Below are positions 11,017 through 22,267 of a stretch of 64,000 nucleotides of DNA, piece by piece. The stretch is from positions 23,353,070 through 23,417,069 of the forward strand of contig CM026426.1 in assembly GCA_014871385.1 (NCBI GenBank), written 5' to 3'. Below the pieces are notes generated by a model that worked only from the letters and a program-made list of their open reading frames with translations, was not told the DNA's origin and did not search any database. Source of the DNA: Ceratodon purpureus (lineage: Eukaryota; Streptophyta; Bryopsida; Pseudoditrichales; Ditrichaceae). Both the position numbers and the translations under genes were made by a program. Numbering within the stretch: position 1 is the first letter of the stretch; every line of letters starts with the position of its first letter.

Positions 11017-11800
11017 AGAGCATAGGAGTATTGAATAAAAATAAGGCGGGAGGATGGGGGAGAGGTGGAATTATAATAATGAACAAACGAAATGAGAGAA
11101 GGAATTAAATAAAAGCGTAGAGTTCAACGAAGGGGGGAAAAAAAAAAAAAAAAAGAATTAAAGAGCGTAGGAGTATTGAATAAAAATAAGGCGGGAGGAT
11201 AGGGGAGAGGTGGAATTATAAAAATGAACAAACGAAATGAGAGAAGGAATTAAATAAAAGCGTAGTGTTCAACGAAGGGGGGAAAAAAAAAAAAAAAAAG
11301 AATTAAAGAGCGTAGGAGTATTGAATAAAAATAAGGCGGGAGGATAGGGGAGAGGTGGAATTATAAAAATGAACAAACGAAATGAGAGAAGGAATTAAAT
11401 AAAAGCGTAGTGTTCAACGAAGGGGGAAAAAATAAAAATAAAAAAAATAAAAGAGCGTAGGAGTATTGAATAAAAATAAGGCGGGAGGATAGGGGAGAGG
11501 TGGAATTATAAAAATGAACAAACGAAATGAGAGAAGGAATTAAATAAAAGCGTAGTGTTCAACGAAGGGGGAAAAAAAAAAAAAAAATAAATAAAAGAGC
11601 GTAGGAGTATTGAATAAAAATAAGGCGGGAGGATAGGGGAGAGGTGGAATTATAAAAATGAACAAACGAAATGAGAGAAGGAATTAAATAAAAGCGTAGT
11701 GTTCAACGAAGGGGGGGAAAAAAAATTAAAAATTTAGAGAGTGTGGGAATATAAAATAAAAACAAGGGGATAGGATGGGAGAGTGGTGGAATCATAAAAT
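11017..11800 (+). repeat. About 144-bp tandem repeat, five and a half copies
   Basis: The A/G-rich unit begins near GAGCGTAGGAGTATTGAATA and ends in GTTCAACGAAGGGGG plus a poly-A run of variable length. The marker GGCGGGAGGAT recurs near 11045, 11190, 11335, 11480 and 11623, giving periods of 143-145, and a divergent last copy starts near 11735. The copies are nearly identical except for the A tracts. There is no coding potential. The array lies between motif arrays 4 and 5 inside the hAT. Confidence 0.9.
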
Positions 11801-11819
11801 TTATTTGAGTGATGTTGTT

Positions 11820-12075
11820 GGAGTGATCGGGCGCGTGCAAAACGGGCGCCCGCATTGATGGGCGCGAGCGCGTGCAAATGGAACGAGGGAGTCCGGGGGG
11901 AGAAATTAGTTCCATGATATGGTTGCAGTGCTCGCGCGCGAGTATTGACGGGCGCGCGCAATCGGGCGCGAGCGGAATGCGGGAGACATTGAGGGGGGAG
12001 GAAGAGTTTCAGAATCACGCGACCGTGCGCGCGCGGTTGGTTTGACGGGCGCGATCTGGACGCGCGCGCGGGTGC
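11820..12075 (+). repeat. GGGCGCG motif array 5
   Basis: GGGCGCGAGCG and GGGCGCGCGC words are interspersed with unique sequence, directly after the 144-bp repeat. No gene is supported here. Confidence 0.65.
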
Positions 12076-12129
12076 GGGCGCGTGCAAATGGAAAAGAGGG
12101 TTTGGGGAGAGAAATTAGTCCCTCACTCA

Positions 12130-12405
12130 GGTTGCAGTGCTCGCGCGCGTGCGAAATCGGGCGCGAGCGAAATCGGGCGGGCGCGTGCGAAATCGGGCGC
12201 GAGCGGAACGACGGAGACACCCTCGAGAGTTCCACATTTCAGTATCCGTTCGCACGCTGTTCGTGCGACGGGCGCGAGCAGTTCGCGCGCGCGCGCACGT
12301 ACGGGCGTAATCCTGGGTTTACTCTCGCTGGGGCAGGTTTGCGCGCGCGCGAGTACGCACACTACGGGCGCGCGCAAACGCGCGCGAGCATGCGGGCGGG
12401 TTCAG
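12130..12405 (+). repeat. GGGCGCG motif array 6
   Basis: The words GAAATCGGGCGCGAGCG and GTGCGAAATCGGGCG repeat, followed by further GGGCGCG words. From 12406 to 12817 I see only the downstream region of the RING gene. Confidence 0.65.
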
Positions 12406-12817
12406 AGTTCAAATCCACGTAACATAAAATTCAGTCCATAAGTTAAATACACTTACAATAACTTAAGTTCTCTTACCGTGACTTAAATCCACAGACCACA
12501 TTAAACATTTTGGTGTGCAACAGAGATATTTATACACTTATCATACGATGGAAGGAGATGAGACAACGGGCGGAATGAATAACATGATTGGCAATCAAAT
12601 AAAGGGAGGCCAATGTAATATGTAGGGAGAATAAAAGCGTCTTGAGAATCACGACAATGATTTACAAAAGCAAATTATCATCCATTGTTTGAGTTTAACA
12701 AACATTAAACATGTGAATGTAATCCCAAACCTATCCATACCCCTATGCCATCTACATGTATTTATATTCCGATATCTTTTTACAGAATGTGGACTTCACT
12801 CATGGATCTCCACGACG

Positions 12818-15373
12818 TCACGTGCCCGGTGCAGAGGAACTCGATCCACCCTCATCGTGTCGAGCACGAGAGCTACCTGCTGCACTACTTTCTGCCCCAT
12901 CGTTGGCGATGAGTTTCCGCTTGGCAGAACGGGTTTTCTTCGCTATGCCATCTCCTCCAAGCATTGCTTCCATGAAGTTGTTGTTGCGCATCCGACGGAG
13001 CACTGTTACGACATCCGGAGCCACTTCCGCACATAGGAAATCCACGGCTTGAGTCTTGAACAATATATCCCATTCAGATTCCGCGGTTTGTACTTCCTCA
13101 GCGATCCGGAAATCCTCTGCAGTCATGTCGTGCAACTCCTTGATCTGATCCGCAACCAAGTTCCCTTTGGAATTCCACTTAAATCCAAGAGGATGGGGGC
13201 CGTACTGGAATGTACTAGTTTGAATATCCCAGTACCCATGTAGCACTTGGTAGAAGAAATTCCTCCTTCCCTCGAGTTCGTCCTCCGTCCCGCCCTTGAT
13301 GAGTTCGTGGCAGATCCGTACAATCTCCGCAGGTTTCTGGTCCCACCTCCACTGATCGCTCATTTGTTTAACATAGGACTGGTGCATTCCCATAAGCCAA
13401 TTCCAAATCAAGTCTTCACCCCACTTGTCCGGAAAGTCAGGAGTATTTTCCTCATTTTGCTCCCAATGCGGTGGCATCCAATTCACCAGGCCGAATTGCT
13501 CATAAAAACGCTTGTGTAAGGGGGCCTTACATACTGCACACCGCCGACGTATCAAGGCATGGGAAATCAAGCATTGTGGATGATACATGCATTGACAGGA
13601 TCCCAATGACCAGCCCCCCTCTGGCCCAGATAGATTGGTACAAATTGCACACTTGGTTCCATCCAACACATACTTCGCTGGATTGGGCCAGAGCAAGCTT
13701 GGCTTTGTATTTTTAGGGATCTTCTCATTGGATATGGCAGTCTTGTACTCCCACTCCAACTGCGTCCAATCTATTGCTTTTGCAATCATCGGTATGTCGT
13801 CAGGGAACATTTCATCTGGATCTGTCAACGAGGTAAGTCCGAAATCTCTCTTGGAGTTAAGCTGGAGGTAGTCGGGGTCAATTCTCTTGAACTCATCGTG
13901 CATCTGTCTGAAACGGTCGACGTTCATGATGCATGTAATCTTCCATTGGTTATACTGTCTGCTCATCTCGATCAGATACTTTCTGAGCATCCCGTTGGTA
14001 GCTTGCAATTCGGAGACAGTGGGTTCTGATGGCTGTTGAAATCCCAAAGAGTCCTCCGTCTCTTGAGAATCCACGAACATGATTTGCCGCTGGGGGGGGT
14101 GCATCACTTGACTTGATGACGCGAATGGGATGATTGGCTTACGGGGAACTCGGACCGGGGTATCCTCCAGGAGACCGTGGGTGGCCGATTCAATGATGGC
14201 ATTCACGTCTTCCTCGTTCATTCCAGGGCTACCAGGGATTGGAGCTTGGCTTGCCTCGGGTACGTAAGTCAGAGTCCTCGCAGATTGAAGTTGCGAAATC
14301 TCTTCATTCTGCTTCCGTATAATCTCATTCATCCTATCAGCTTCTTCGTACAAGTTCTGGATCGTCTTCTCCATCTCAGAAATTATTGCATTTTTTCCTT
14401 CCAGCTCCTTCTGCAATGCATCGCCTTGCGGGCCCTCGGCATCAGCGGCGGCTATTGTAGCCTCCAACTCATCTGCAAACCCAGTGTCATCATCTTCCAT
14501 TGCATTGATCGGGCCCGCAATCTGTGGATTCAGTACATGAGGAGCTACATCAACATTGCTCGGGCCCGCAATCTGTGGAACTAATATAGGAGGAGCAACA
14601 TCAACATTGCTCGGGCCCCCGACGATTGCTGGAGGAGCCTGATGAGGAATACCCGGTCCAGTAGGATTTGCAGGCGGTGCACGATTCCTCGTCGACAAAC
14701 AGGCAGCTAGCACAGGATCCTTCTTTTTTAACCGTGTGATTCTAGCACTAGTCGGTGCTCTTGTTTGTCACTGAGCAGGACGGTCTACCGTACCATCAGA
14801 ATCATTATCCTCCCCTGAGTCACTCCATTCAACAGGCGCTTGATCCTCAGGATCATCCAAGTATGCCCAGTCCACACCTGGAAATCTTAGGACCCCTGTA
14901 GGTATTGTTATCTCATGAAGACGCCGTTGGACGCTAGGAGTCAACCGTATGGTCCTCCAATCCACCTGCCTATGAAGCACTACCTCGGCATATACAATTC
15001 TACAAATAAAGAGCGGAACCTCATTTCTATCGTTCATCGCCTGGTTGTATAGGAACTGGTACACCTCCAAACACCGCCTCCCAAACTGACGGTCCTTGCA
15101 ATATTTCATGTTTGCCTTGTTTGAAGTACGATTGTTTTTATGACGGTGCAACGGGAATAACTTCCCAATGTGGCACCATTCAATAAATTGTTCACACGTT
15201 GGTAGAGTCCACGGTTGCGGTGCAGCTTCCCACCCTCTGAATGCCAGCTTTGCTGGATTCAATAAGACGTGGACCCTCTTATGTTGGAGGTTTCCATGCC
15301 TGGCCCGTCCCGCATCCTTTTGCTTTTTCCTCTGCTCTGCCGCCGTGGGCTGATTTGGTTCTTGCCGTTCCAT
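12818..15373 (-). pseudogene. N-domain/coiled-coil/RING cargo protein (copy A), one stop
   Basis: From the ATG at 15373 a basic N-terminal domain (QPWTLPTCEQFIEWCHIGKL, then VYAEVVLHRQVDWRTI) ends at a TGA at 14768-14770. The same frame is open on both sides, continuing through a Pro-rich linker and a coiled coil (about 14290-14420). A RING-type zinc finger follows near 13530-13652, with the pattern CAIC...CQCMYHPQC...CAVC. A conserved WMPPHW segment and a basic Ser-rich tail end it at 12818. Without the stop the protein would be about 850 residues. RING proteins are commonly E3 ubiquitin ligases; that role is inferred. Relatives occur at 42743-45593 and 49056-50547, both beside the second hAT transposase. 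Confidence 0.82.
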
Positions 15374-15647
15374 ATCTGCTCGAGGTAGATCGTTCTTCGA
15401 AGTCTTCCAAAAGTGCAAAATTAAAAGCCTACGACTACCCCAAAACCTCAATCACATTTACAAATTATAAACATTTACAAAATTCTCAAATGTACCACAC
15501 AGAAACCATAGAGTTCTGGAGAACAAAAACAAAGACACGTGTCAGAGTGCTGGGACCCACCTGAGTACCACGCAATAAGCTACCCGGGGGCTGTTGAAGG
15601 CAAAGTGCTCAAAGGGGGGGGAGTGCAAAATGAGGTGGGAAATCGCC

Positions 15648-15655
15648 CTTTTATA
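15648..15655 (-). promoter_or_regulatory. TATA box of RING gene copy A
   Basis: The minus strand reads GTGAGTATAAAAGGGCG, with the TATA box about 275 bp upstream of the ATG. The leader (GCCTTCAACAGCCC and a C tract) is nearly the same as the leader of the coiled-coil gene at 16492. Confidence 0.7.
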
Positions 15656-15975
15656 CTCACGGGCGCCAGGGAACGGGCGCGAACAACCTGCTACGGGCGC
15701 GAGCGGAAACCCGACGGGCGCGCGCGGGCACCGACGGCGGGGTTTCGGCCGTGTATCTGTCCGCGCCCGCGCGGATATCAACGGGCGCTAGCGGTTCACT
15801 GGCGGGTATATGACGGGCGCGCGCGGGCGTCGTCCGGGTAACGAAGGGGCGCGCGCGCGGACGTCGACGCGGGCGCGCGGATATTAGTCGGGCGCGATCC
15901 GAATTGCACGGGCGCGACCGTCGGGCGCCAACGCTGGATGGACGGGCGCGAGCACTGGACCTGGACGGGCGCCAC
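15655..15975 (+). repeat. GGGCGCG motif array 7 (RING gene promoter)
   Basis: ACGGGCGCGAGC and CGGGCGCGCG words repeat about every 20-30 bases, starting right at the TATA box of the RING gene. Open frames in this array are artefacts of composition. Confidence 0.75.
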
Positions 15976-16087
15976 CACAAACTAGAACACTGTTAAAAAT
16001 CAGAGTAACCGAAGAGAACTTGCAAATTCAGAGTTAAAAAAAATACTTTATTTATTTTGAAAATGTATCACTTCATTGTAATGTCGA

Positions 16088-16492
16088 TTACAGTGCCATG
16101 CACTCTAGGTACCGGTCCTCTAGGTCTTTCAAGTGCGTCTCGAAATGGTTCGTTTGAGCACTAGAGACAATATTGGGGACACAAAGTATTGCCATCTCCT
16201 TCTTCAGTTCTTTGATGAGATCGCCAATCTCACAGTCAAGTTCTTCGACAGTCGCTTGGGTTGCCAACTGCTCTTCAGTGGTTGGAGGCAGAGGGCGTCC
16301 ATTCTCTGCGTAGGCCACCAATTTGTCACGGCGAGAGATCCAATCCTCGAAGAACTCAATCAGTTGACGAAGTCGCTCCAGCTTTGACCAAATAACTGTG
16401 TCCGATCGCTGTACAGTGCCCGGTGGAGTGGCGCCATTCGTTAAATTCATAATCAACTTGATTTGTTGGCAATTGCAGGCGTTGGAATTCAT
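16088..16492 (-). CDS. Small coiled-coil cargo protein
   Basis: A 134-residue intact frame begins at the ATG at 16492 and has no recognised family. The N-terminus has CNCQQ. The rest is strongly helical and charged (WSKLERLRQLIEFFEDW, then DCEIGDLIKELKKEM), which suggests a coiled coil or dimerisation role. It is the first gene after the right end of the hAT and has its own motif array and TATA box. A regulatory or accessory role in transposition is a guess. Confidence 0.6.
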   Translation of the reverse strand: MNSNACNCQQIKLIMNLTNGATPPGTVQRSDTVIWSKLERLRQLIEFFEDWISRRDKLVAYAENGRPLPPTTEEQLATQATVEELDCEIGDLIKELKKEMAILCVPNIVSSAQTNHFETHLKDLEDRYLECMAL

Positions 16493-16613
16493 GTTGGACG
16501 GTACAGCGAATGTTGAGGAACCCACCGTAGCACTAAGCAATCAGCTACCCTTGGGCTGTTGAAGGCAAAATGCACAAAGTGGGGGGGGTGCGAAATAAGT
16601 GGAGGAGGGTGGC

Positions 16614-16621
16614 AATTTATA
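16614..16621 (-). promoter_or_regulatory. TATA box of the coiled-coil gene
   Basis: The minus strand reads GTGAGTATAAATTGCC. The GTGAGTATAAA core is identical to that of the RING gene at 15648, and the leader sequences match over about 70 bp, so the two promoters are duplicates. Confidence 0.7.
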
Positions 16622-16624
16622 CTC

Positions 16625-16945
16625 ACGGGGCCGACAGTGTGGGCGCGAGCAGGTTGGGCGCGCGCAGGCTGGTATGGGCGCGAGCACGTTATTCCTAAGC
16701 TACGGGCGCGCGCGACCGTGATCGGGCGAGGGTAATCAAGCGCGCTCACTGTGCGCGCGCGAGACAGACGACGGGCGCGATCACAGCGAGCGCGCGACGG
16801 GCGCGGGCGACCCTGATCGGGCGAGGGTAATCGGGCGCGATCACAGCGCGCGCGCGAGACTAACGACGGGCGCGAACAACCACATATGACCGGCGCGAAC
16901 AGGCGCAAAGACGCGCGCGGACACGACGACGGGCGCCACCCATGG
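16625..16945 (+). repeat. GGGCGCG motif array 8 (right subterminal)
   Basis: GGGCGCGAGC, GGGCGCGATC and CGGGCGAGGGTAATC words repeat, with the GATCGGGCGAGGGTAATC word present twice. The array lies between the first gene and the right end of the hAT. Confidence 0.75.
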
Positions 16946-17072
16946 TAAACAGTAGTAAACTGTGAGGACAGTAATTTTGCTCGCGGTCGGGAGCCCGTCC
17001 GATAAGCGTCCGTCCGATAAACGTCCGTCACGTTCGTCACGTGACAACACGACAATTTTTTGGCCCGTCCGT

Positions 17073-17089
17073 CCATTATGACAACCCTG
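17073..17089 (-). repeat. hAT terminal inverted repeat, right
   Basis: CCATTATGACAACCCTG is the reverse complement of the left end with one mismatch. It is followed by the second CCGTGGAT at 17090-17097. It is preceded by GCCCGTCCGT, which also precedes the right end of the MITE at 25516. Confidence 0.9.
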
Positions 17090-17557
17090 CCGTGGATATC
17101 ACCTGGTTCTCTGGCCCGGATAGATCCGTCGTGTTACTTGACGGCCCCGACTAAGCCTCACGTTTGCATGGCTCATGAAGCGTTTGTATGATGTGACCCT
17201 CAGCTTCACAGGATGATCATATTCCTCCATGTCTGCATGTAGGTCACTCATGAATGGCGCCTCCTATGAGCACGAAGAAGTCACATCGGACGAGACAACC
17301 TGCAAAAAGCGCTATGCACAATCACAAACTCCCAAGTTCCCAAACCATGCTGAATCTGATCTGATTTCCCCCACTTCATAACATGATCCTGGCTGCCACC
17401 GCCAGCCCTTGTCGTCCTCATTAATTTCTCATCTCCTCCTTATGCCCCATTGCAGGACTCACAATGAGTCCATTTTTTTGCCAGACTCTCGCTCTTGCAT
17501 AGCTTGTTTCTTCCTTGCCTTTGCGTTTCTTCGTCGTGTGTTTTACTTCTCCGTAGC

Positions 17558-18890
17558 ATGGATCCGTCTCGACCGCCGGTGATGGAGCTCGCCTCCATAC
17601 CGTGGTTTGTTACCTACATGCGGTTGCACCATGTAGGATTAGTACCCTCAGTCACTCCAACCGAGCTGTTTCCTACTCGTCCCGAGATGACAGAGTTTTT
17701 CGGACTAAAATCGGCCAACAGCTTCGTCTTTGATAATCAAGGCGATCCAAATTACGAGGTTTACGTGCAGGAATTGCACACACGTGTGCTCCAGCTGAAC
17801 TGGCCGATTAGTGGAGTCATACATTTTCATTTCGCTCGCGGACTCCTCGCGGAAGCTCAAGGAATTGAGATTAACTGGGCCAAATATGCATATAAAGCTA
17901 CACATCCTCACCAAAGTCACTCTGGAATTCCTCGCGTCCTCCCGCAATTCATCGACCTCGCGGAGCCACTCGAGCCTCAGAAGACAGTACGCCCTTTTGA
18001 TGATATCGAGGTAAGCCATTCCACGCCATATCCTCCCCTGTTTCCGGATGTCTGCAATTGCCTGCACGCATTTTCTCCCACAAGTTCACTATACTATCAT
18101 AATTTCCAGCTTGATTTCTGAATGTGCTCTCTTGAAATTTGCATAGTCGATTTCCACCTCATCTGTTTCGTGTATGCACACTTTTTCGAAACTAATAACA
18201 GGTGCATTGTCACAGCCTCCCACTGGTTTTGATGCTCCCCCGTCGGTGGTGGATTGGATCCCTGAGCGCGGTTTCCTTCCAGACGATGTTTCAATCAAAT
18301 ACGACCCGGTGGAGTCCAGCCATCGACGCAGCCTAGGGCCGAGCAAGACCGACACAATGGTTTTCTCCATGACGAACTTGACCTTCGCTGGCCTTTCCCT
18401 TTTACATCCAACCATCGAACACGTCGTGACATCGCAACGAAATAATCTTTGCATGTCGTCTCACGATGAGAAGAGCCATGTCGCGAAGCTGAAGTCGACC
18501 CTTGCAGTGGAAAATGAGCGCTTGAAGTATGTTAACAAGAAATTGGTGGAGAAAACGGACTATCACGATCGTTCAGTCGCAGAACTCCAGCGGGCCAAAG
18601 CGGTGCGCATCGCTGCTCATCAGGACGACGGAAATCTAGAGCAGGCTGCTGGCCGAAAGGCCTTCGTCCGCATGTACGAATCTTTTGAGTCTTCATGGGG
18701 GCAGAACGTCGACATTGCTAAGCAGCAGCTCAACCAATGGGAATTCAAATCCCGACGAATTACAACACTCATCGCTAAACTTACCGCGGAGTTGGAAGAC
18801 GCGAAGACGGAATATAATGCAGCGTGCGTGAAAATTGACACTGAATTGGCCAACCTTCAAGCAGTTCTCGACCTCGTGAAGCAGCTGTAG
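17558..18890 (+). CDS. Unrecognised two-exon protein with C-terminal coiled coil
   Basis: Exon 1 runs from the ATG at 17558 to 18010 (donor GTAAGC at 18011). Exon 2 starts at 18216 after TTGTCACAG, and the phase fits exactly, giving 375 residues with stop at 18888-18890. The N-terminal part (MELASIPWFVTYMRLHHVGL, then a segment with FARGLLAEAQGIEINWAKYA) resembles no family I can name. The C-terminal 150 residues are heptad-like (LKSTLAVENERLKYVNKKLV, then LIAKLTAELEDAKTEY). The gene is intact and lies just outside the hAT. It may belong to another transposon or be a lineage-specific host gene. 17098-17557 shows no gene. Confidence 0.65.
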
Positions 18891-20096
18891 TCTTGGCATC
18901 TCCGAAATTCACACGTCCATATTCTCTGTGTATAGATCACTTTTTTTGTGTGTCACATATGCTTTGAATCCATATCCGTTGTCGGCTATAGACTGAGTGA
19001 CTTCTGCAAGGATACTATGTCGTTACAACGACTGCACATTGGCTCATTGACTGTTTTCAGATACTTTTGAGTACTCTTTTCCATCTTAAACTGTAATGAC
19101 AGAGACATCATAGACTGATAAAACTACTACGTAATTTCACTTGTTATGAATTCGCAGTTCATATGAGTTCCGATTGTCAAGAGTGGCACATACCCCCTGT
19201 ATCGCCGGTCATCATCTGTGATATAGTAGAGAGCAGGGTATCACCAGTACATGGTTCGCATCCTACCACTTCCGGACATCGGGTCCGGATATGAGTGAAA
19301 CATGAACCGCGATGAAAACCAATCCCTTTTTTCATCCCGAGTGCTCATCACTCATCTTCCTACGTGGAACGCCGACATTAATTTAATCCAAGTCACACGT
19401 GTCACTTGGGATGCAATAATGGCATGAACAGTGAGCTTTTATTTTATGTTTTCCTCCCATCGAACGTGGCGACAGTAACATTGCACTTTGGCTGCACCTT
19501 CTGCAGCTGAAATAGAACCCTTTCACCCCCCTCACTCTCACGCGTTTGTGTGGGAGCTATTATCAGAAATTCCACCCACAGATTCTGAGTCCAAACTCCA
19601 CTCTCAAACCTGATTGGCCGAGTGGATGGTAGTTTACACCACAAATCCATCCCCGTGTACTCGTGTGGTGTAGAAAAACCGTCTTTGCAGTAGTGCAAAA
19701 AACCAACATACACAAAGTGAACACACCGTGGCGGCAGCGAAGGTCGTTGGAATCCGCAGGAGTTTGAACTTCGTCCTCTCTAAACCCTAACCCCATCATC
19801 ATGAGTTGTCAAGTGCATCTGACGGCCACCCTTTTGCCACGTGGCACCTCAAGTGTATCCTGAATCTAGTAATTACTGTAAACTAGATCTTTGTATTAGC
19901 CCATGAATATAAAGGGGGGTATCCTAAGTCTACTTATTTCCTACTAGCACCTATTAAACCACACCCTACATTATTTAAAACACACCGTATGACAAATTCT
20001 CTACCCTGTAGTATAAGTAATCACATTATAATTTTTACCCCGATTGTTATTTAGACACCCTACATTTGTTCTCACCTATACTTCTACTTCTACCGC
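18891..20096. other. Intergenic region, no gene seen
   Basis: Between the + strand gene ending at 18890 and the minus gene ending at 20097 I see no protein similarity, RNA gene or clear repeat. Short open frames near 19444-19802 have no recognisable content. Confidence 0.5.
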
Positions 20097-21123
20097 TTAC
20101 TGCACCCCCCGAGGCTTGGGTGCATCCTTCAAAAACTCGATCTCCCCTAAAGCTTCCTCCGGCTTGCAGCCTCCCAATGACGTACACACCCTCCAGAACA
20201 TTGACTCGATCCGTTCGTAAGTAGCCTAAACGTCCCGGGTTCCCTCCCGAAGTGCCCGGAATGGGTCATCCGGAAAACCTTGCTGGGACTGACTGCCTTC
20301 CTCGCTGTATCGTCCTAGGCCGTGGAGGGTTCCTCCTGGTGGGATGTAGCTCGTTCTGACCGGGACTTGGAGTGAGACTTCGCTGGGGCAGTTTTCGAGA
20401 GCCCCTCCACATCCGGTTCCCGATCTTCCGTGGACGCGTATCGGTATCCTCCTTGTTTTGCTCCTCCTCTCCTTCCTGTGCCTCCTTGAAATTGAGGAGA
20501 TCCTTCGCAATCTTGTAGTTACACTCCTCCTCGTCCATTAGCACGTCTTTCGCTTGGTAGAGGTGAAACAGGAACGGGGTAATTGGAGTCGGCTTCTTTC
20601 TGACTCCAGACAGTAACTTTTGCACGACATCCGATACGATCTGGGCCCAGTTCATGGGTCGCTCGCCAGTGAAAGTTCCAAAGATCGTATTCCCGACCGT
20701 GATGGTGACTTGTTCCGATTTCGACGGATACAAAATCGGAATGAGAAACGCTAAGACCTGTTTCTGTCTCCTATCCTTGCACGCGTCTATCAGGAATCCA
20801 TTGTTCCTGTGGATCTTTCTGTGAAACCTATCCTGGATATACTTATCCGTTCTGGTCGCCCAACCGTATTCCTCCTGAATGAAATCATAAGTGTCTGCCC
20901 ACATATCCGTGGTCCACTGAGTTGGATGACCTCGGATCGAGTGATCCCATCTATTATCCGGCCCCTCTACTATTTCTCTCACCATCGCCTCATCCCTCAG
21001 CAACCAGGGCCAGGAAAGCAACCCCTGGCACCTCATCCAAGTGAGATCATCTATCAGCTTGTTCATCTCTCTCTTAGTCTTTGGAACTGCGGGACTGAGG
21101 ACCCTGAGTTGTATCAGCGCCAT
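20097..21123 (-). pseudogene. Unrecognised transposon-like gene with frameshift and TAG
   Basis: From the ATG at 21123 the frame encodes a helical protein (MALIQLRVLSPAVPKTKREM, then DDLTWMRCQGLLSWPWLLRD and NWAQIVSDVVQKLL). Near 20400 the coding signal moves to another frame (SEVSLQVPVRTSYIPPGGTL), then meets a TAG at 20226-20228 and continues in frame (ATYERIESMFWRVC) to TAA at 20097-20099. The family is not recognised; the layout resembles transposon-borne plant genes of unknown role. The TAG sits where a CAG (Gln) would be the simplest ancestor. Confidence 0.55.
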
Positions 21124-21272
21124 GGCTAAGTCTCCCTTCTCTCCCTTTACGACCCGACAGCAAGAAACCCGACAATCCAAGTGCTAGTGAATCAGAAAAG
21201 ACAAAACACCTCACCACTCGTTCACTCCCTACTCACAGTCCGCAAAAAGAACTTCAAACCCTAACATCCTCG

Positions 21273-21280
21273 CTTATATA
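21273..21280 (-). promoter_or_regulatory. TATA box of the 20.1-21.1 kb gene
   Basis: The minus strand reads CTGAGTATATAAGCGAGG about 150 bp upstream of the ATG. The TGAGTATA core is shared with the promoters at 15648, 16614 and 39085. Confidence 0.6.
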
Positions 21281-22267
21281 CTCAGGGAATCATTAACGCC
21301 AAGGCGGCGTGTAATTGCAGCCGCCACCGTACCTGGCCAAGCGTCATTCGGTCATGATGACTCTTGCGTCGGATCAAATCCCGCACGCGGTTACTGTAAC
21401 AGTCAACTCTCGGAACAAATTCTCGGTCCGAGTTCTCCATCAGGATTCTTCTTCCGAGTTCTTGGATCTATATCCAAGAGTATTGCCTGAGTTAACAACT
21501 TTAATGATCCTTGAGTATCCGGTCCTGGTTAACTGCTAATCCGGATAGTGTCTGGCCTATTTTCACCTAATTAACCAAAAAAATGAAAAATTAATTGAAT
21601 CCTAACTCTGATTGGGGATTATCCGGTTTATTCTAACTTTCTCCAATCCCACACCACTCTTAGGTTCAAATTAAATTCTGGGTTCAAATTAAAATCCCTC
21701 TCTAAATTTGAATTAAATGTAACAAGAATACAATCCCTTGTCGGGGAAAGGATCCAAAGGTCCCATAGACGGGGCCAAGTATACGTAGCCTCCAAGGTGA
21801 ACGAGCGAATCAAAGTCCTCAAAACCCTGATGGGTTGTTTACATTGACTAGTCTGCAGGCGCTTACAGAGCAATATTTATTAAAAAGTACATCCCTTGAA
21901 TCTGGGAGTAATTTTCTGAGCGTGTAAGACTGTGGGTGACTTATCAGCTTAAGTTTTTCAAAGAAAAATCTTGGTTAATTACATCAACTCTCCTACCATT
22001 CTAAACAAATATTTTGATGACTCCAAAAAATACATATTTTAACAAGTTTATTCAAAAAAAATTGAAATCAAATTTTTAATTTTAATTTTTTAATAATCAA
22101 ATATTTATATCTATATCATTTTTGTCAAAGAAATTTACAATTTTATCAAGTGCTTTCATGGTATTAAACATAATAAAGAGAAAAAAAATCATTTTTCATT
22201 TATAGTTTCTAATTTTAATTACAAAAAAAATACATTATAAATGAAAATTAAGTATTAAATTATAATT
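21281..22267. other. Intergenic region, AT content rising rightwards
   Basis: No gene is seen. From about 21960 the sequence becomes very AT-rich and marks the left side of the AT-rich island that ends near 25240. Confidence 0.5.

Larger units (their letters stand above)
3204..17089. mobile_element. 13.9-kb hAT transposon with kinase and RING cargo
   Basis: The ends are inverted repeats: the left reads CATGGTTGTCATAATGG and the right, reverse-complemented, CAGGGTTGTCATAATGG (16 of 17 match), and both run on into GGACGG/CCGTCC-rich sequence. A perfect 8-bp duplication flanks them. Inside, all genes lie on the minus strand: a coiled-coil protein (16492-16088), an N-domain/RING gene (15373-12818), the hAT transposase (9736-6293) and a kinase-like gene (5404-3836). 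Eight clusters of GGGCGCG-type motifs separate them. hAT elements are usually 2-5 kb with one gene, so the size and gene load are unusual. The transposase has one stop codon, so this copy is probably not autonomous now. Confidence 0.88.

Noticed and set aside
3345-16945. CRISPR-like spaced repeats
   Set aside because: The repeated core is only 7-10 bases, spacing is irregular, there are no cas genes, and the DNA is clearly eukaryotic.
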